64,000 nucleotides of DNA, from NCBI GenBank assembly GCA_016124615.1, contig WGNF01000002.1, forward strand, positions 124,001-188,000, given 5' to 3'. Of the stretch, positions 9,756 to 19,747 are shown in pieces (positions within the stretch are counted from its first letter, which is position 1; each line of letters starts with the position of its first letter). This DNA is from Paracoccaceae bacterium. GTDB taxonomy: Bacteria > Pseudomonadota > Alphaproteobacteria > Rhodobacterales > Rhodobacteraceae. The notes beneath the pieces were generated by a model. That model was given only the letters and a program-made list of their open reading frames with translations. It was not told the DNA's origin and ran no database searches. Made by a program: the position numbers and the translations under genes.

Positions 9756-10474
9756 TGCGGATTGCCATGTGGTCCGGCCCGCGGAACCTTTCCACCGCGA
9801 TGATGTATGCCTTCGCGCAACGCGCCGATTGCGCCGTCTGGGATGAGCCGTTCTACGCCGCCTACCTGACGGCGACCGGCATCGACCACCCGATGCGCGA
9901 GGCCATCATCGCCGCGCACGAGGCTGATCCGACGCGCGTGGCCGCGGCTTGCGCCGGGCCGATTCCGCAAGGAAAGAGCCTGTTTTACCAAAAGCACATG
10001 ACGCTTCACATGATCCCCGGCGTAGACCGGTCGTTCATGCGGGCTTGTGCCAACGTCTTTCTGATCCGCCACCCGGCGCGTGTCGTTGCCAGCTACGCCA
10101 AGAAACGCGAGGCGCCGACGCTGGCCGATATCGGCTTTGTCCAGCAGGCCGAACTGTTTGACGAGGTGGCCGGTTGGTCCGGCCACGCGCCGCTGGTGAT
10201 CGACAGCGCGGATATTCGGGCCAACCCGGGCGCCGCGCTGGGGAAACTTTGCGCCGCGCTGGGTCTTGCGTTCGATCCGGCGATGCTCAACTGGTCGGCC
10301 GGGCCGAAGCCCTACGATGGCGTCTGGGCGCCGCACTGGTATGGCGCGGCGCACGGCTCGACCGGGTTCGAGGCGGCAGAGGGGCCGTTGCCCGATCTCT
10401 CGCCGGATTATGCCACGCTGGCAGCGCGGGCGCTGCCATATTACGAGGCGCTTCGGGCACATGCCTTGCAATAA
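9752..10474 (+). CDS. Sulfotransferase-like P-loop family protein
   Basis: MMRIAMWSGPRNLSTAMMYAFAQRADCAVWDEPFY; overlaps preceding aminotransferase stop (ATGATG at 9752). Confidence 0.8.
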   Translation: MMRIAMWSGPRNLSTAMMYAFAQRADCAVWDEPFYAAYLTATGIDHPMREAIIAAHEADPTRVAAACAGPIPQGKSLFYQKHMTLHMIPGVDRSFMRACANVFLIRHPARVVASYAKKREAPTLADIGFVQQAELFDEVAGWSGHAPLVIDSADIRANPGAALGKLCAALGLAFDPAMLNWSAGPKPYDGVWAPHWYGAAHGSTGFEAAEGPLPDLSPDYATLAARALPYYEALRAHALQ

Positions 10475-10477
10475 AAA

Positions 10478-10499
10478 GGGGCCGACGATCGTCGGCCCC
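10478..10499 (-). terminator. Intrinsic terminator of argG (minus strand)
   Basis: Perfect 22-nt inverted repeat GGGGCCGACGATCGTCGGCCCC; followed on minus strand by TTTTTAT. Confidence 0.8.
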
Positions 10500-10527
10500 C
10501 TCTGAATTCGCCGCCAAATTCGGCGCG

Positions 10528-11751
10528 TTACTTGAACTTGGCGTTCCGTGTCGCGATCAGCTTCAGCCGAAGCGCGTTCAGGCGAATGAACCCCGCCGCG
10601 TCTTTCTGGTCGTAGGCGCCGGCGTCTTCTTCGAAGGTCACGTGCGCTTCGGAGTAGAGCGAGTGATCCGACCATCGCGCCACGGTGCGGGCGAGGCCCT
10701 TGTAGAGCTTCACGCGCACGGTGCCGGTCACATGCTCTTGCGATTTGTCGATCAGCGCCTGCAACATTTCGCGTTCCGGCGAATACCAGAAGCCGTTGTA
10801 GATCAGTTCCGCATAGCGCGGCATGATCGAATCCTTCAAGTGGCCCGCGCCGGAATCGAGCGTGATCTGCTCGATGCCCCGATGCGCCTCCAGCAGGATC
10901 GTGCCGCCGGGGGTTTCGTAGACGCCGCGCGATTTCATCCCGACGAAGCGGTTTTCGACCAGATCGAGTCGGCCGACGCCATGTTTGCCGCCCAACTCGT
11001 TCAGGCGGGTCAGGATCGTCGCCGGGCTCAGCCGCTCGCCGTTGATCGCGACGGCGTCACCCTTTTCAAACGCAATCTCGACCATCTCGGGCTCGTTGGG
11101 CGCTTTCTCGGGGTCGATCGTGCGCTGGTACACGTAGTCCGGGGCTTCCTCGCCGGGGTTCTCCAGCACGCGGCCCTCGGACGAGGTATGCAGCAGGTTC
11201 GCGTCAACCGAGAACGGCGCCTCGCCGCGCTTGTTCTTGGCGACCGGAATCTGGTTGGTTTCCGCGAACTCAAGCAGCTTGGTGCGGCTGGTCAGATCCC
11301 ACTCGCGCCAAGGCGCGATCACCTTGATATGCGGGTTCAGCGCGTAGGCGGTCAGTTCGAAGCGAACCTGATCGTTGCCCTTGCCGGTCGCGCCGTGGGC
11401 GACCGCATCGGCGCCGGTCATTTCGGCGATTTCCACCAAGCGTTTGGCGATCAGCGGCCGGGCGATCGAGGTGCCCAGCAGGTAGAGTCCTTCATAAAGC
11501 GCGTTCGCCCGGAACATCGGGAACACGAAGTCGCGCACGAATTCCTCGCGGACGTCCTCGATAAAGATGTTTTCCGGCTTGATGCCCAAAAGGATCGCCT
11601 TGTCCCGTGCCGGGTCAAGCTCTTCGCCCTGGCCGAGGTCGGCGGTGAAAGTCACCACCTCGCAGCCATATTCGGTCTGCAACCATTTGAGGATGATCGA
11701 GGTATCGAGCCCCCCGGAATAGGCAAGCACCACTTTCTTCGGCGCGGACAT
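10528..11751 (-). CDS. argG: Argininosuccinate synthase
   Basis: [45 protein letters not shown]; start reassigned inside the 540-aa ORF. Confidence 0.97.
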   Translation of the reverse strand: MSAPKKVVLAYSGGLDTSIILKWLQTEYGCEVVTFTADLGQGEELDPARDKAILLGIKPENIFIEDVREEFVRDFVFPMFRANALYEGLYLLGTSIARPLIAKRLVEIAEMTGADAVAHGATGKGNDQVRFELTAYALNPHIKVIAPWREWDLTSRTKLLEFAETNQIPVAKNKRGEAPFSVDANLLHTSSEGRVLENPGEEAPDYVYQRTIDPEKAPNEPEMVEIAFEKGDAVAINGERLSPATILTRLNELGGKHGVGRLDLVENRFVGMKSRGVYETPGGTILLEAHRGIEQITLDSGAGHLKDSIMPRYAELIYNGFWYSPEREMLQALIDKSQEHVTGTVRVKLYKGLARTVARWSDHSLYSEAHVTFEEDAGAYDQKDAAGFIRLNALRLKLIATRNAKFK

Positions 11752-11971
11752 CGAAACCTCCAGAATTTCAGGGCAACTGCGCGCGATTATCGCGTTTCCG
11801 GGGCGAGGGCAAGAATGCGGCCGGAAGACTCTGCCGAAGGCGGGAGTGGCGGCTGGGCCACGGCGAGACTCGGTACTTGCCGCCGCCTGCCGCTGCCGTT
11901 GACGCAGGGCACAAGCCAGAGTTGATTGCTCGTGAGCGCACAGAGGCGCCTCGGCGCAGGGGGACGAGTTC

Positions 11972-12736
11972 ATGTTGGCCCTAAAGATATTCGTCCACTC
12001 CATTCGACAGGTGACCGGCAACCTCGAGGCAGCACTTCGGCTGTCCGTCGTGCCGATGCTGATCCAGTTCGGCGCCTTTCTGCTGCTCGACGGCTCGGTT
12101 TCCCTCTTCCCAACGACCGCGACGCCGTACATGGCCGTGATTGGCCTCATCGCTGCGGCCTTGGTCGTGCAGGGCCTGATTGGTTGCTGGATCGCCGTCG
12201 GCTGGCATCGCTTCGTGCTGTTGGGTGAGCGGCCAACCGGGGTTCTGCCAACTCTCCGCCGCGGTCGGATGCTGGACTACATCGGGAGGGGCCTGATCTT
12301 GATCCTTCTCTTGATCAGCCTTGGCATCGGCTTGGCCATTCCCGTCTTGCTGATCACCGAGGCGCTGCAGGCGGTCTTACCGAATTTTCCGATCTTGACC
12401 TCGCTCCTTCCGAGTGTCGGCATCGCTCTGGTTCTGGGGGTGGCGATACAGCGCCTCTCGATGATGCTTCCGGCGGCAGCGCTGGGTAAGGAGCTCGGGC
12501 CGGGGATGGCGCTTGAGGCGACGAAGGGCCAGGCGGGCACTCTTGTCGTATTGGCGATCCTTTCCACGCTCTTCGCCAGTGTGGCAATGGCTCCGGCAGC
12601 GTTGCTGGGCTACCTGGGCCTTGGGACGCTGCAGATCGTATGGAAGGCGGCTGCAAGGATCGCGCTGACGCTGCTGTTCCTGAGCGTCCTCACGACGCTT
12701 TACGGCTACCTGGTCGAAAAGCGGGCGCTGGCCTGA
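11972..12736 (+). CDS. Predicted multi-pass inner-membrane protein of unknown function
   Basis: 254 aa with several hydrophobic segments ([57 protein letters not shown]). Confidence 0.65.
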   Translation: MLALKIFVHSIRQVTGNLEAALRLSVVPMLIQFGAFLLLDGSVSLFPTTATPYMAVIGLIAAALVVQGLIGCWIAVGWHRFVLLGERPTGVLPTLRRGRMLDYIGRGLILILLLISLGIGLAIPVLLITEALQAVLPNFPILTSLLPSVGIALVLGVAIQRLSMMLPAAALGKELGPGMALEATKGQAGTLVVLAILSTLFASVAMAPAALLGYLGLGTLQIVWKAAARIALTLLFLSVLTTLYGYLVEKRALA

Positions 12737-12750
12737 CCGCTTGCCTTTCT

Positions 12751-12768
12751 GCTTCACCTAGGTGAAGC
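12751..12768 (+). promoter_or_regulatory. Perfect 18-nt palindrome overlapping the ilvA Shine-Dalgarno
   Basis: GCTTCACCTAGGTGAAGC; contains AGGTGAAG 8 nt before ilvA ATG (12776). Confidence 0.6.
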
Positions 12769-12775
12769 CTTCCGG

Positions 12776-14023
12776 ATGATCGAATTTACCCAGGCCGCCG
12801 AGGCCGCGACCCAGGCGCTGCGCGCGCTGTTTCCCGCCACGCCCTTGCAGCGCAACGACCACCTGTCGCAGCGCTACGGGGCCGAGATCCTGCTGAAACG
12901 CGAGGATCTGAGCCCGGTGCGCAGCTACAAGATCCGCGGCGCGGTGAACGCGATGCGCAAGGTGCTGGCGCGCGACCCCGCGCAGATGCAGTTTGTCTGC
13001 GCCAGTGCCGGCAACCATGCGCAGGGGGTGGCCTATGCCTGCCGCCATTTCGGGGTGCAGGGGACGATCTTCATGCCGGTGACGACGCCGCAGCAGAAGA
13101 TCGACAAGACACGGACCTTCGGCGGCGACGGCGTCGAGATTCGGCTGACGGGCGACTATTTCGATCAGTCGCTGGCCTCGGCACAGGCTTACTGCGCCCG
13201 CATTGGCGGCCACTTTCTGTCGCCCTTCGATGATCCGGACGTGATCGAGGGGCAGGCCTCGGTGGCGGTGGAACTGCTGGCGCAGCTGGGCCGCGCGCCG
13301 GATCTGGTCATCCTGCCGGTGGGCGGTGGCGGTTTGTCGGCGGGGGTGACCAGCTATCTGCGAGACACTGCGCCGGGTACCGATTTCCGCTTTGTCGAAC
13401 CCCTGGGCGGGGCGAGCCTGACGGCGGCACTGGCGGCGGGCCGGACCGTCACGCTGCCCAAAGTCAACAGCTTCGTCGATGGTGCGGCCGTTGCCCGGAT
13501 CGGCGAGCGGCCGTTCGACCGGCTGCGCGGCATCGACCCGGCCAAGGTCTTGCTGGCGCCAGAGGACCGTATCTGCGTGACCATGCTCGAAATGCTGAAC
13601 GTCGAGGGGATCGTGCTGGAACCCGCGGGCGCCCTTTCGGTTGACGCGCTGCCAGAGCTTGGCGACCAGCTTGCGGGCAAGACAGTGGTCTGCATCACCT
13701 CCGGCGGCAATTTCGACTTCGAGCGGCTTCCGGAAGTCAAAGAGCGGGCGCAACGCTATTCGGGTGTGAAAAAGTACTTCATCCTTCGCCTGCCGCAGCG
13801 CCCCGGCGCGTTGCGCGATTTCCTTGAGATGCTGGGGCCGGAAGATGACATCGCCCGGTTCGAATACCTCAAGAAGTCGGCGCGCAACTTTGGCTCGGTG
13901 CTGATCGGCATTGAAACCGGGCATGCCGACAATTTCGCGCGGCTGTTCGGGCTGCTGGATGCCGCCGGATTCGTCTACCGTGACATCACGGGCGACGAGA
14001 CCCTGGCGGAATTTCTGATCTAG
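12776..14023 (+). CDS. ilvA: Threonine ammonia-lyase (threonine dehydratase) with C-terminal ACT-like region
   Basis: LLKREDLSPVRSYKIRGAVNAMRK PLP-lysine motif; SAGNHAQGVAYACRHFG; C-terminal FILRLPQRPGALRDFLEML. Confidence 0.93.
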   Translation: MIEFTQAAEAATQALRALFPATPLQRNDHLSQRYGAEILLKREDLSPVRSYKIRGAVNAMRKVLARDPAQMQFVCASAGNHAQGVAYACRHFGVQGTIFMPVTTPQQKIDKTRTFGGDGVEIRLTGDYFDQSLASAQAYCARIGGHFLSPFDDPDVIEGQASVAVELLAQLGRAPDLVILPVGGGGLSAGVTSYLRDTAPGTDFRFVEPLGGASLTAALAAGRTVTLPKVNSFVDGAAVARIGERPFDRLRGIDPAKVLLAPEDRICVTMLEMLNVEGIVLEPAGALSVDALPELGDQLAGKTVVCITSGGNFDFERLPEVKERAQRYSGVKKYFILRLPQRPGALRDFLEMLGPEDDIARFEYLKKSARNFGSVLIGIETGHADNFARLFGLLDAAGFVYRDITGDETLAEFLI

Positions 14024-14358
14024 GCGGCCTGTCCGCGCCGACCTGACGGCCGCAACCGGGCCAGAAACGCCTGCCGCGACGCCGCATAAAGCGTGGCGAC
14101 CGGGGCGCGGTCGATCGGCGCGCCTGCCGCCGCGCGACGCTCTTCGGCCTGGCAGAGTGCGGCAAGGTCGGCAAAGCCGAGGTTCAGCGCGCTTCCTTTC
14201 AGAAAATGCAGATCAGCCTCCAGTTGCCGCGGCCGCACAGTGGGGGAAAGGCGGCCAAGCACCTCTTCCACCTCTTCGAGGAAGAGGTCGACGACCTCCT
14301 CGAAGTCCGCCTCGCCGATTTCGGCGCGCAGACAGTCCACCCGTTCCCAATCGATCAT
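14020..14358 (-). CDS. Hpt (histidine phosphotransfer) domain protein
   Basis: LEADLHFLKGSALNLGFADLAALCQAEE, Hpt HxxKG motif; start MIDWERVDCL. Confidence 0.85.
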   Translation of the reverse strand: MIDWERVDCLRAEIGEADFEEVVDLFLEEVEEVLGRLSPTVRPRQLEADLHFLKGSALNLGFADLAALCQAEERRAAAGAPIDRAPVATLYAASRQAFLARLRPSGRRGQAA

Positions 14359-14525
14359 CGCGATCCCCGCCTTGTTCAAGATCGCCCCGTACCCACAGCC
14401 ACTTTTCGGCGGTTTCGCTTAACGCCCCGTAACCGCCTGACGCGGGAATAAACAAAAGTTTAGCGTTCATCCGCGGTTAAAGGTCTTGGGCCAAAGCTGG
14501 CGGATGTTTTGAAGGGGCCGGGGAA

Positions 14526-15803
14526 GTGAACGTTGCCGTGCTGAAGACCTACGATCCGATGCTGACCCGCCCGCTGCTGGCACCCCGCAACGTGCTGGTG
14601 GTCGACGACAGCCGCGCACAGCGAAAGATCCTTACCGCCTCGCTGATGCGGCGCGGCTATCATGTGATGGAGGCGGGCACGGGCGAAGATGCGTTGACGC
14701 TCTGCCGCCAGCACCGGTTCGACTTCGTGCTCAGCGACTGGATGATGCCGGGCATGTCGGGGCTGGAGCTTTGTGCGGCGTTCCGCGCCCTGCCGCGTGA
14801 TGGCTACGGCTATTTCATCTTGCTGACCTCGCGCACGGAAAAGGGCGAGGCGGCACGCGGGCTCGATGCCGGGGCCGACGATTTCCTCGCCAAGCCCGTC
14901 GATTCGGAAGAGCTTCACGCGCGCATCACCGCTGGCGAGCGAATCCTGCGGATGGAGCGGGAACTGACCCAGAAGAACCACGTCATCGGCGCCACCCTGG
15001 CCGAGATGCGAAAGCTATACGAGTCGCTCGACCGCGACCTGATCGAGGCGCGCAAGCTGCAGCAGTCGCTGGTGCCGGTCCGGCACCACGACTTTGGTCA
15101 TGCGCAGGTCTCGCTGCTTCTTCAGCCCAGCGGCCATGTCGGCGGCGATCTGGTCGGCGTCTTTCCGATTAACGACCGGCGCATCGGCCTTTTCGCCATC
15201 GACGTGTCCGGGCATGGCGTGGCCTCGGCGATCATGACGGCGCGGCTGGCGGGCGTACTGTCGGGGGCTGCGCCAGAACAGAACATAGCGCTTGTCACCG
15301 GGCCGGACGGTTTGCGCGATGGTCGGCCGCCCGAACAGGTGGCCGATGCGCTGAACCGGCTTTTGCTCGACGATATCCAGACCGAACAATACCTGACGCT
15401 GCTTTATGCAGACGCCGACCTGTTCACCGGCGATGTCGCGCTTGTGCAGGCCGGTCACCCGCACCCGGCGGTTCAGCGCGCGAATGGCACGGTCGAGTTC
15501 ATTGGCGCGGGGGGTCAGCCGGTCGGCCTGATCGCCGGGGCGCGCTATGACCGCGTGACGCTGTCGCTGGCGCCAGGCGACCGCCTCTTGTTGATGTCCG
15601 ACGGCCTCACCGAATGCATGGATGCGCTGGGCGCCCAGCTTGGCGAGGCGGGCATCGCGCGGCTGATCACCGCGAGTGCCACGGCGCGCGGGATGGCGTT
15701 TCTGGATCGCATCGTCCGCGGCCTGAAAGACTTCGCCGGAACGCCGGACTTTGCCGACGACGTCTCGGCCGTCCTGCTGGAGAGGGGGCCGAAGCGGGAC
15801 TAG
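14526..15803 (+). CDS. Response regulator with C-terminal SpoIIE/PP2C-type serine phosphatase domain
   Basis: NVLVVDDSRAQRKILTASLMRRGYHVMEAGTGEDAL...DFVLSDWMMPGMSG; GGDLVGVFPINDRRIGLFAIDVSGHGVASAI; DDVSAVLLERG. Confidence 0.92.
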   Translation: MNVAVLKTYDPMLTRPLLAPRNVLVVDDSRAQRKILTASLMRRGYHVMEAGTGEDALTLCRQHRFDFVLSDWMMPGMSGLELCAAFRALPRDGYGYFILLTSRTEKGEAARGLDAGADDFLAKPVDSEELHARITAGERILRMERELTQKNHVIGATLAEMRKLYESLDRDLIEARKLQQSLVPVRHHDFGHAQVSLLLQPSGHVGGDLVGVFPINDRRIGLFAIDVSGHGVASAIMTARLAGVLSGAAPEQNIALVTGPDGLRDGRPPEQVADALNRLLLDDIQTEQYLTLLYADADLFTGDVALVQAGHPHPAVQRANGTVEFIGAGGQPVGLIAGARYDRVTLSLAPGDRLLLMSDGLTECMDALGAQLGEAGIARLITASATARGMAFLDRIVRGLKDFAGTPDFADDVSAVLLERGPKRD

Positions 15804-16234
15804 AGAAGCCCGCGCAAGAACGCCCGATCCCCCGCATTTCCTAACTCGAGGGCTGCAGCTTCCAGCGTCATCCAGACGGCGGTGTGCCCCGCCTCGGACG
15901 GCGGGCCGAGCCGCAGCACCGGGCGGGCGAGGTAGATCGTGCAGATCTTCTCGGCCCAGAGGTCGTATTCGGGCATGTAGGTGAAACGCCGGAACGCGCC
16001 AAGCCGCCGCTCTACCGCGATGCGCCAGCCGGTCTCTTCGATCACCTCGCGGTGCAGCGCCCGGATCGGCTGTTCGCGCGGGTCGATGCCGCCGCCGGGC
16101 AGTTGGAACTCTGGCACCGGCGCGGCTTGATGGGTGACCAGAACCGCGTCGCCGTCGCGCAGAATCGCGTACACACCCGGCCGTCGCCGATAGTGGCGCC
16201 CGAGCTCGACCGGCTCTCCGAATCGTCTGATCAT
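15800..16234 (-). CDS. NUDIX hydrolase
   Basis: LPGGGIDPREQPIRALHREVIEETGWRI Nudix box. Confidence 0.92.
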   Translation of the reverse strand: MIRRFGEPVELGRHYRRRPGVYAILRDGDAVLVTHQAAPVPEFQLPGGGIDPREQPIRALHREVIEETGWRIAVERRLGAFRRFTYMPEYDLWAEKICTIYLARPVLRLGPPSEAGHTAVWMTLEAAALELGNAGDRAFLRGLL

Positions 16235-16310
16235 CTGGTCTCCCTTGGTGCACCGGTTGCCGCGCCTATATTACGGCGGTATGCCAAGACGCATGGCGCA
16301 AGGAAACCCC

Positions 16311-17312
16311 ATGACACTCGGATCACGAATCGCCTGGGACGATACCGTCCTGCCATTTCAGCTTGACCGCGCCGACATTCGCGGCCGCGTTGCGCGGCTC
16401 GATGGCGCGCTCGACCGGATTCTGCGACAGCACGACTACCCCGCCGCGATCGGCGCGCTGGTGGCCGAGGCCGCGCTGCTGACCGCCCTGATCGGGCAGA
16501 CGATCAAGCTGCGGTGGCGGCTCTCGCTGCAAATCCGCGGGACGGGCGTCGCAAAGCTGATCGCCACCGACTACTACGCCCCTACGGCAGAGGGCGAGCC
16601 TTCGCGTATCCGGGCCTATGCCAATTTCGATCCCGATGGGGTAGAGGCGGCAGCGAACCCCTATGACCTGATCGGCGAGGGGTATTTCACCATCGTCATC
16701 GATCAGGGCAGGGGAATGGTGCCCTATCAGGGCATCACGCCGCTGAATGGCACCTCTCTTTCCGCCTGTGCAGAGACGTATTTCGCCCAGTCGGAACAGT
16801 TGCCAACCCGGTTTGCGCTGACCTTCGGCGAATCCATCGTGCCGGGCGGAACGCCGGAATGGCGCGCGGGCGGGGTGATGCTGCAACACATGCCCAAGGC
16901 CTCGCCCTTCGCCAAGGGCGAAGGCGGGTCGGGCGAGGGCGGGCTGCTGACCCCGACCGACATGCTTGACGGCGAGGACGAAGAGAACTGGCGTCGCGCG
17001 AACCTCTTGCTTGACACGGCGGAAGAGATGGAGCTGGTCGGGCCCTCGGTACAGCCCACAGATCTTCTGGTGCGGCTGTTCCATGAAGAGGGGCCGCGGG
17101 TCTACGATCCGCAGCCGGTCGCCTTCGGCTGCTCCTGCTCGGCCGACAAGGTGCGCCAGAGCCTGTCGATCTATCCGGCCGAGGACATCGCGAGCATGGT
17201 GACGCCGGAAGGGATCGTGACCGCCGATTGCCAGTTCTGCGGCGCGCATTACGAATTCGACCCCGCGACGCTCGGCCGTGACGCAGCGGAGGATGCCGGT
17301 GCCGCCGGATGA
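16311..17312 (+). CDS. hslO: Redox-regulated chaperone Hsp33
   Basis: Start MTLGSRIAWDDTVLPFQLDRADIRGRV; C-terminal CSCSADKV...CQFCGAHYEFD zinc motif. Confidence 0.95.
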   Translation: MTLGSRIAWDDTVLPFQLDRADIRGRVARLDGALDRILRQHDYPAAIGALVAEAALLTALIGQTIKLRWRLSLQIRGTGVAKLIATDYYAPTAEGEPSRIRAYANFDPDGVEAAANPYDLIGEGYFTIVIDQGRGMVPYQGITPLNGTSLSACAETYFAQSEQLPTRFALTFGESIVPGGTPEWRAGGVMLQHMPKASPFAKGEGGSGEGGLLTPTDMLDGEDEENWRRANLLLDTAEEMELVGPSVQPTDLLVRLFHEEGPRVYDPQPVAFGCSCSADKVRQSLSIYPAEDIASMVTPEGIVTADCQFCGAHYEFDPATLGRDAAEDAGAAG

Positions 17313-17898
17313 GCCCTTCGCCGCAGTTCTTCGGGCGTTGGCGCGGCCTGCGGCAGCGTCGTCCGATTTCGACCTGAACCCGAACTACAAGCCCCCGGCC
17401 GACCGTGTTTTGCGGTCGGCCGCGGTGCTTGTGCCGTTGATCGGCGCGCGGGGGGGCGAGGTGATCCTGACCAAGCGATCCTCACATCTGAAGCACCATC
17501 CGGGGCAGATCGCCTTTCCGGGCGGCAAGGTCGAGGCGTCGGACCCCAGCATCGAAGCGGCAGCGCTGCGCGAGGCGCACGAAGAGATTGGGCTGGACCC
17601 CGGCGCGGTGGACCTGCTGGGCCGGCTGCCGTCGCATGAGACGGTGACGAATTTCACCGTGACGCCAGTTTTGGGCCGGATCAGAGACGATTTCACTCCC
17701 CAGCTTCAGGTTGATGAGGTGGCAGAGGTGTTTCGGGTGCCGCTTGCCCATGTCACCGATCTGGCGCGGTTCCGGATAGAGCGGCGGCAGTGGCGGGGGG
17801 AATGGCGGTTCTACTATGCCGTGCCCTGGGGCCCCTACTACATCTGGGGCGCCACGGCCCGGATCCTGTATGGTCTGGCGCGGCGGATGGCGGAATGA
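17293..17898 (+). CDS. NUDIX hydrolase, CoA pyrophosphatase-like
   Basis: LTKRSSHLKHHPGQIAFPGGKVEASDPSIEAAALREAHEEIGLDP. Confidence 0.9.
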   Translation: MPVPPDEPFAAVLRALARPAAASSDFDLNPNYKPPADRVLRSAAVLVPLIGARGGEVILTKRSSHLKHHPGQIAFPGGKVEASDPSIEAAALREAHEEIGLDPGAVDLLGRLPSHETVTNFTVTPVLGRIRDDFTPQLQVDEVAEVFRVPLAHVTDLARFRIERRQWRGEWRFYYAVPWGPYYIWGATARILYGLARRMAE

Positions 17899-19037
17899 AG
17901 ATCAACGGCGACTGGATGACACGGGCGGAAACGCAGGCCGTCTGCCGGATGCTGACGGCGGCTGGCTATCACGCGCTGTTCGTTGGCGGCTGCGTGCGCA
18001 ATGCGCTGCTGGGCGAACCCGTGGCGGATGTGGATATCGCGACGAACGCGCGGCCGGAAACAGTGTCTGCGCTGGCGGATTCGGTCGGCATGAAGGCGGT
18101 GCCGACCGGGATCGAGCACGGAACCATCACCGTCATCAGCAACGGCATTCCGCATGAGGTGACGACGTTCCGCCGCGATGTGGAATCGTTCGGCCGCCAC
18201 GCGACCGTCGCCTTTTCCGACGACGTGGCCGAGGATGCCGCGCGGCGCGACTTCACCATGAATGCGCTTTACGCCACGCCCGATGGCGAGGTAGTGGACC
18301 CACTTGGCGGGCTGGCTGACCTGCGGGCAAGGCGGTTGCGCTTCGTTGGCGATCCGGTCGCGCGCATCGAAGAGGATTACCTGCGGATTCTGCGGTTCTT
18401 CCGCTTTTACGCTTGGTATGCCGATCCCACGGGCGGGTTCGACCCCGATGGCCTTGCCGCCTGTGCAACGCATTCCGCTGGAATAGACACGCTTTCGCGC
18501 GAAAGGCTTGGCGCCGAGATGCGGAGGCTCCTTGCTGCGCCCGACCCGGCACCCGCGGTCGCCGCGATGGCGCGATGTGGGGTTCTGGCCCATGTGCTGC
18601 CCGGCGCCCACCCGATCGCCCTGCCGGTTCTGGTTCACCTCGAGGCGGGATCGGCGCCGCGCTGGCAGCGGCGTCTGGCGGTTCTTGGCGGCGAAGATGT
18701 TCAGGCGGCGTTGCGGCTATCGCGCGAAGAGTCGCGCATTCTGGGCGTGATCAGAGACGAAATCGGCACGACCAGCGGCCCGGCCGAGTTGGGGTATCGT
18801 CATGGGCCGGTGATCGCCGCCGATGTGGTGCTGGCACGGGCGGCGCTGATGGGGATGCCCCCGGAGCCGGACTGGCCGACGCAAGTGGCGACCGGCGCGG
18901 CCGCCCGGTTTCCGGTGCAGGCCGCCGATCTGATGCCTGCCCTGACCGGTGCCGCGCTGGGCGCCCGCCTTGCCGAGCTTGAGGCGCGGTGGATCGCGTC
19001 CGGGTTCAGCCTCGGGCGCGATGAACTCCTCGCTTGA
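17895..19037 (+). CDS. CCA tRNA nucleotidyltransferase / poly(A) polymerase family
   Basis: ALFVGGCVRNALLGEPVADVDIATNARPETV; EDAARRDFTMNALYATPDGEVVDPLGGLADLRARRLRFVGDP. Confidence 0.94.
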   Translation: MKINGDWMTRAETQAVCRMLTAAGYHALFVGGCVRNALLGEPVADVDIATNARPETVSALADSVGMKAVPTGIEHGTITVISNGIPHEVTTFRRDVESFGRHATVAFSDDVAEDAARRDFTMNALYATPDGEVVDPLGGLADLRARRLRFVGDPVARIEEDYLRILRFFRFYAWYADPTGGFDPDGLAACATHSAGIDTLSRERLGAEMRRLLAAPDPAPAVAAMARCGVLAHVLPGAHPIALPVLVHLEAGSAPRWQRRLAVLGGEDVQAALRLSREESRILGVIRDEIGTTSGPAELGYRHGPVIAADVVLARAALMGMPPEPDWPTQVATGAAARFPVQAADLMPALTGAALGARLAELEARWIASGFSLGRDELLA

Positions 19038-19089
19038 CCATCGCGGGTGATGGCGTCTAGATCGGTCAACCTTCCTGACGCATACCGAC

Positions 19090-19686
19090 ATGACCCTTGA
19101 TGCCCTTCTGACCCTTTTCGCGCTTGCCTTCGCCTCGGCCTGGACGCCGGGGCCGAACAACGCGCTGCTGGCCACTTCGGGGGTCAACTTCGGCCTGCGT
19201 CGGACCGTGCCGCACGCGCTTGGCGTGGGGCTGGGGTTTCCGCTGATGGTGTTCATCGTCGGCCTGTTCCTTGGCGCGGCGTTTCAGGCAAGCGCGGTGC
19301 TGCGGGAGGCCCTGCGCTATGGCGGCGCGGCGATGTTGCTGTGGGTGGCGTGGAAAATCGCAACTTCGGGTGGGTTAGGGTCTTCTTCGGCCCCCGCGCG
19401 CCCCTTCCGCTTTCACGAGGCGGCGGCGTTTCAGTGGGTGAATCCGAAGGCCTGGGTGATGGCCATCTCGCTGTCGGCGCAATTCGTCAACCCGGCGCAT
19501 CCGATCCTGACGGCGCTGATGGTGGCCGGGGTGTTCGTGGTCGTGGGCCTCTCGTCGGCCTTCGGCTGGGCCGCGCTGGGCAATGTCTTGCGGCGGTTCC
19601 TGTCGCAGGGGCGGCGGATGCGGGTGTTCGACGCCGTCATGGGCGCCATCATCGCCGTCGGCGTGGTCTACCTCTTCCGGCACTGA
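19090..19686 (+). CDS. LysE/RhtB family amino acid exporter
   Basis: FASAWTPGPNNALLATSGVNFGLRRTVPHALGVGLGF. Confidence 0.9.
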   Translation: MTLDALLTLFALAFASAWTPGPNNALLATSGVNFGLRRTVPHALGVGLGFPLMVFIVGLFLGAAFQASAVLREALRYGGAAMLLWVAWKIATSGGLGSSSAPARPFRFHEAAAFQWVNPKAWVMAISLSAQFVNPAHPILTALMVAGVFVVVGLSSAFGWAALGNVLRRFLSQGRRMRVFDAVMGAIIAVGVVYLFRH

Positions 19687-19747
19687 GCGGTTTCCCTTGG
19701 CCCGGAAGCGGGCTATATCCTCCGGGTAACGCGCGAAGAGGCCACCG

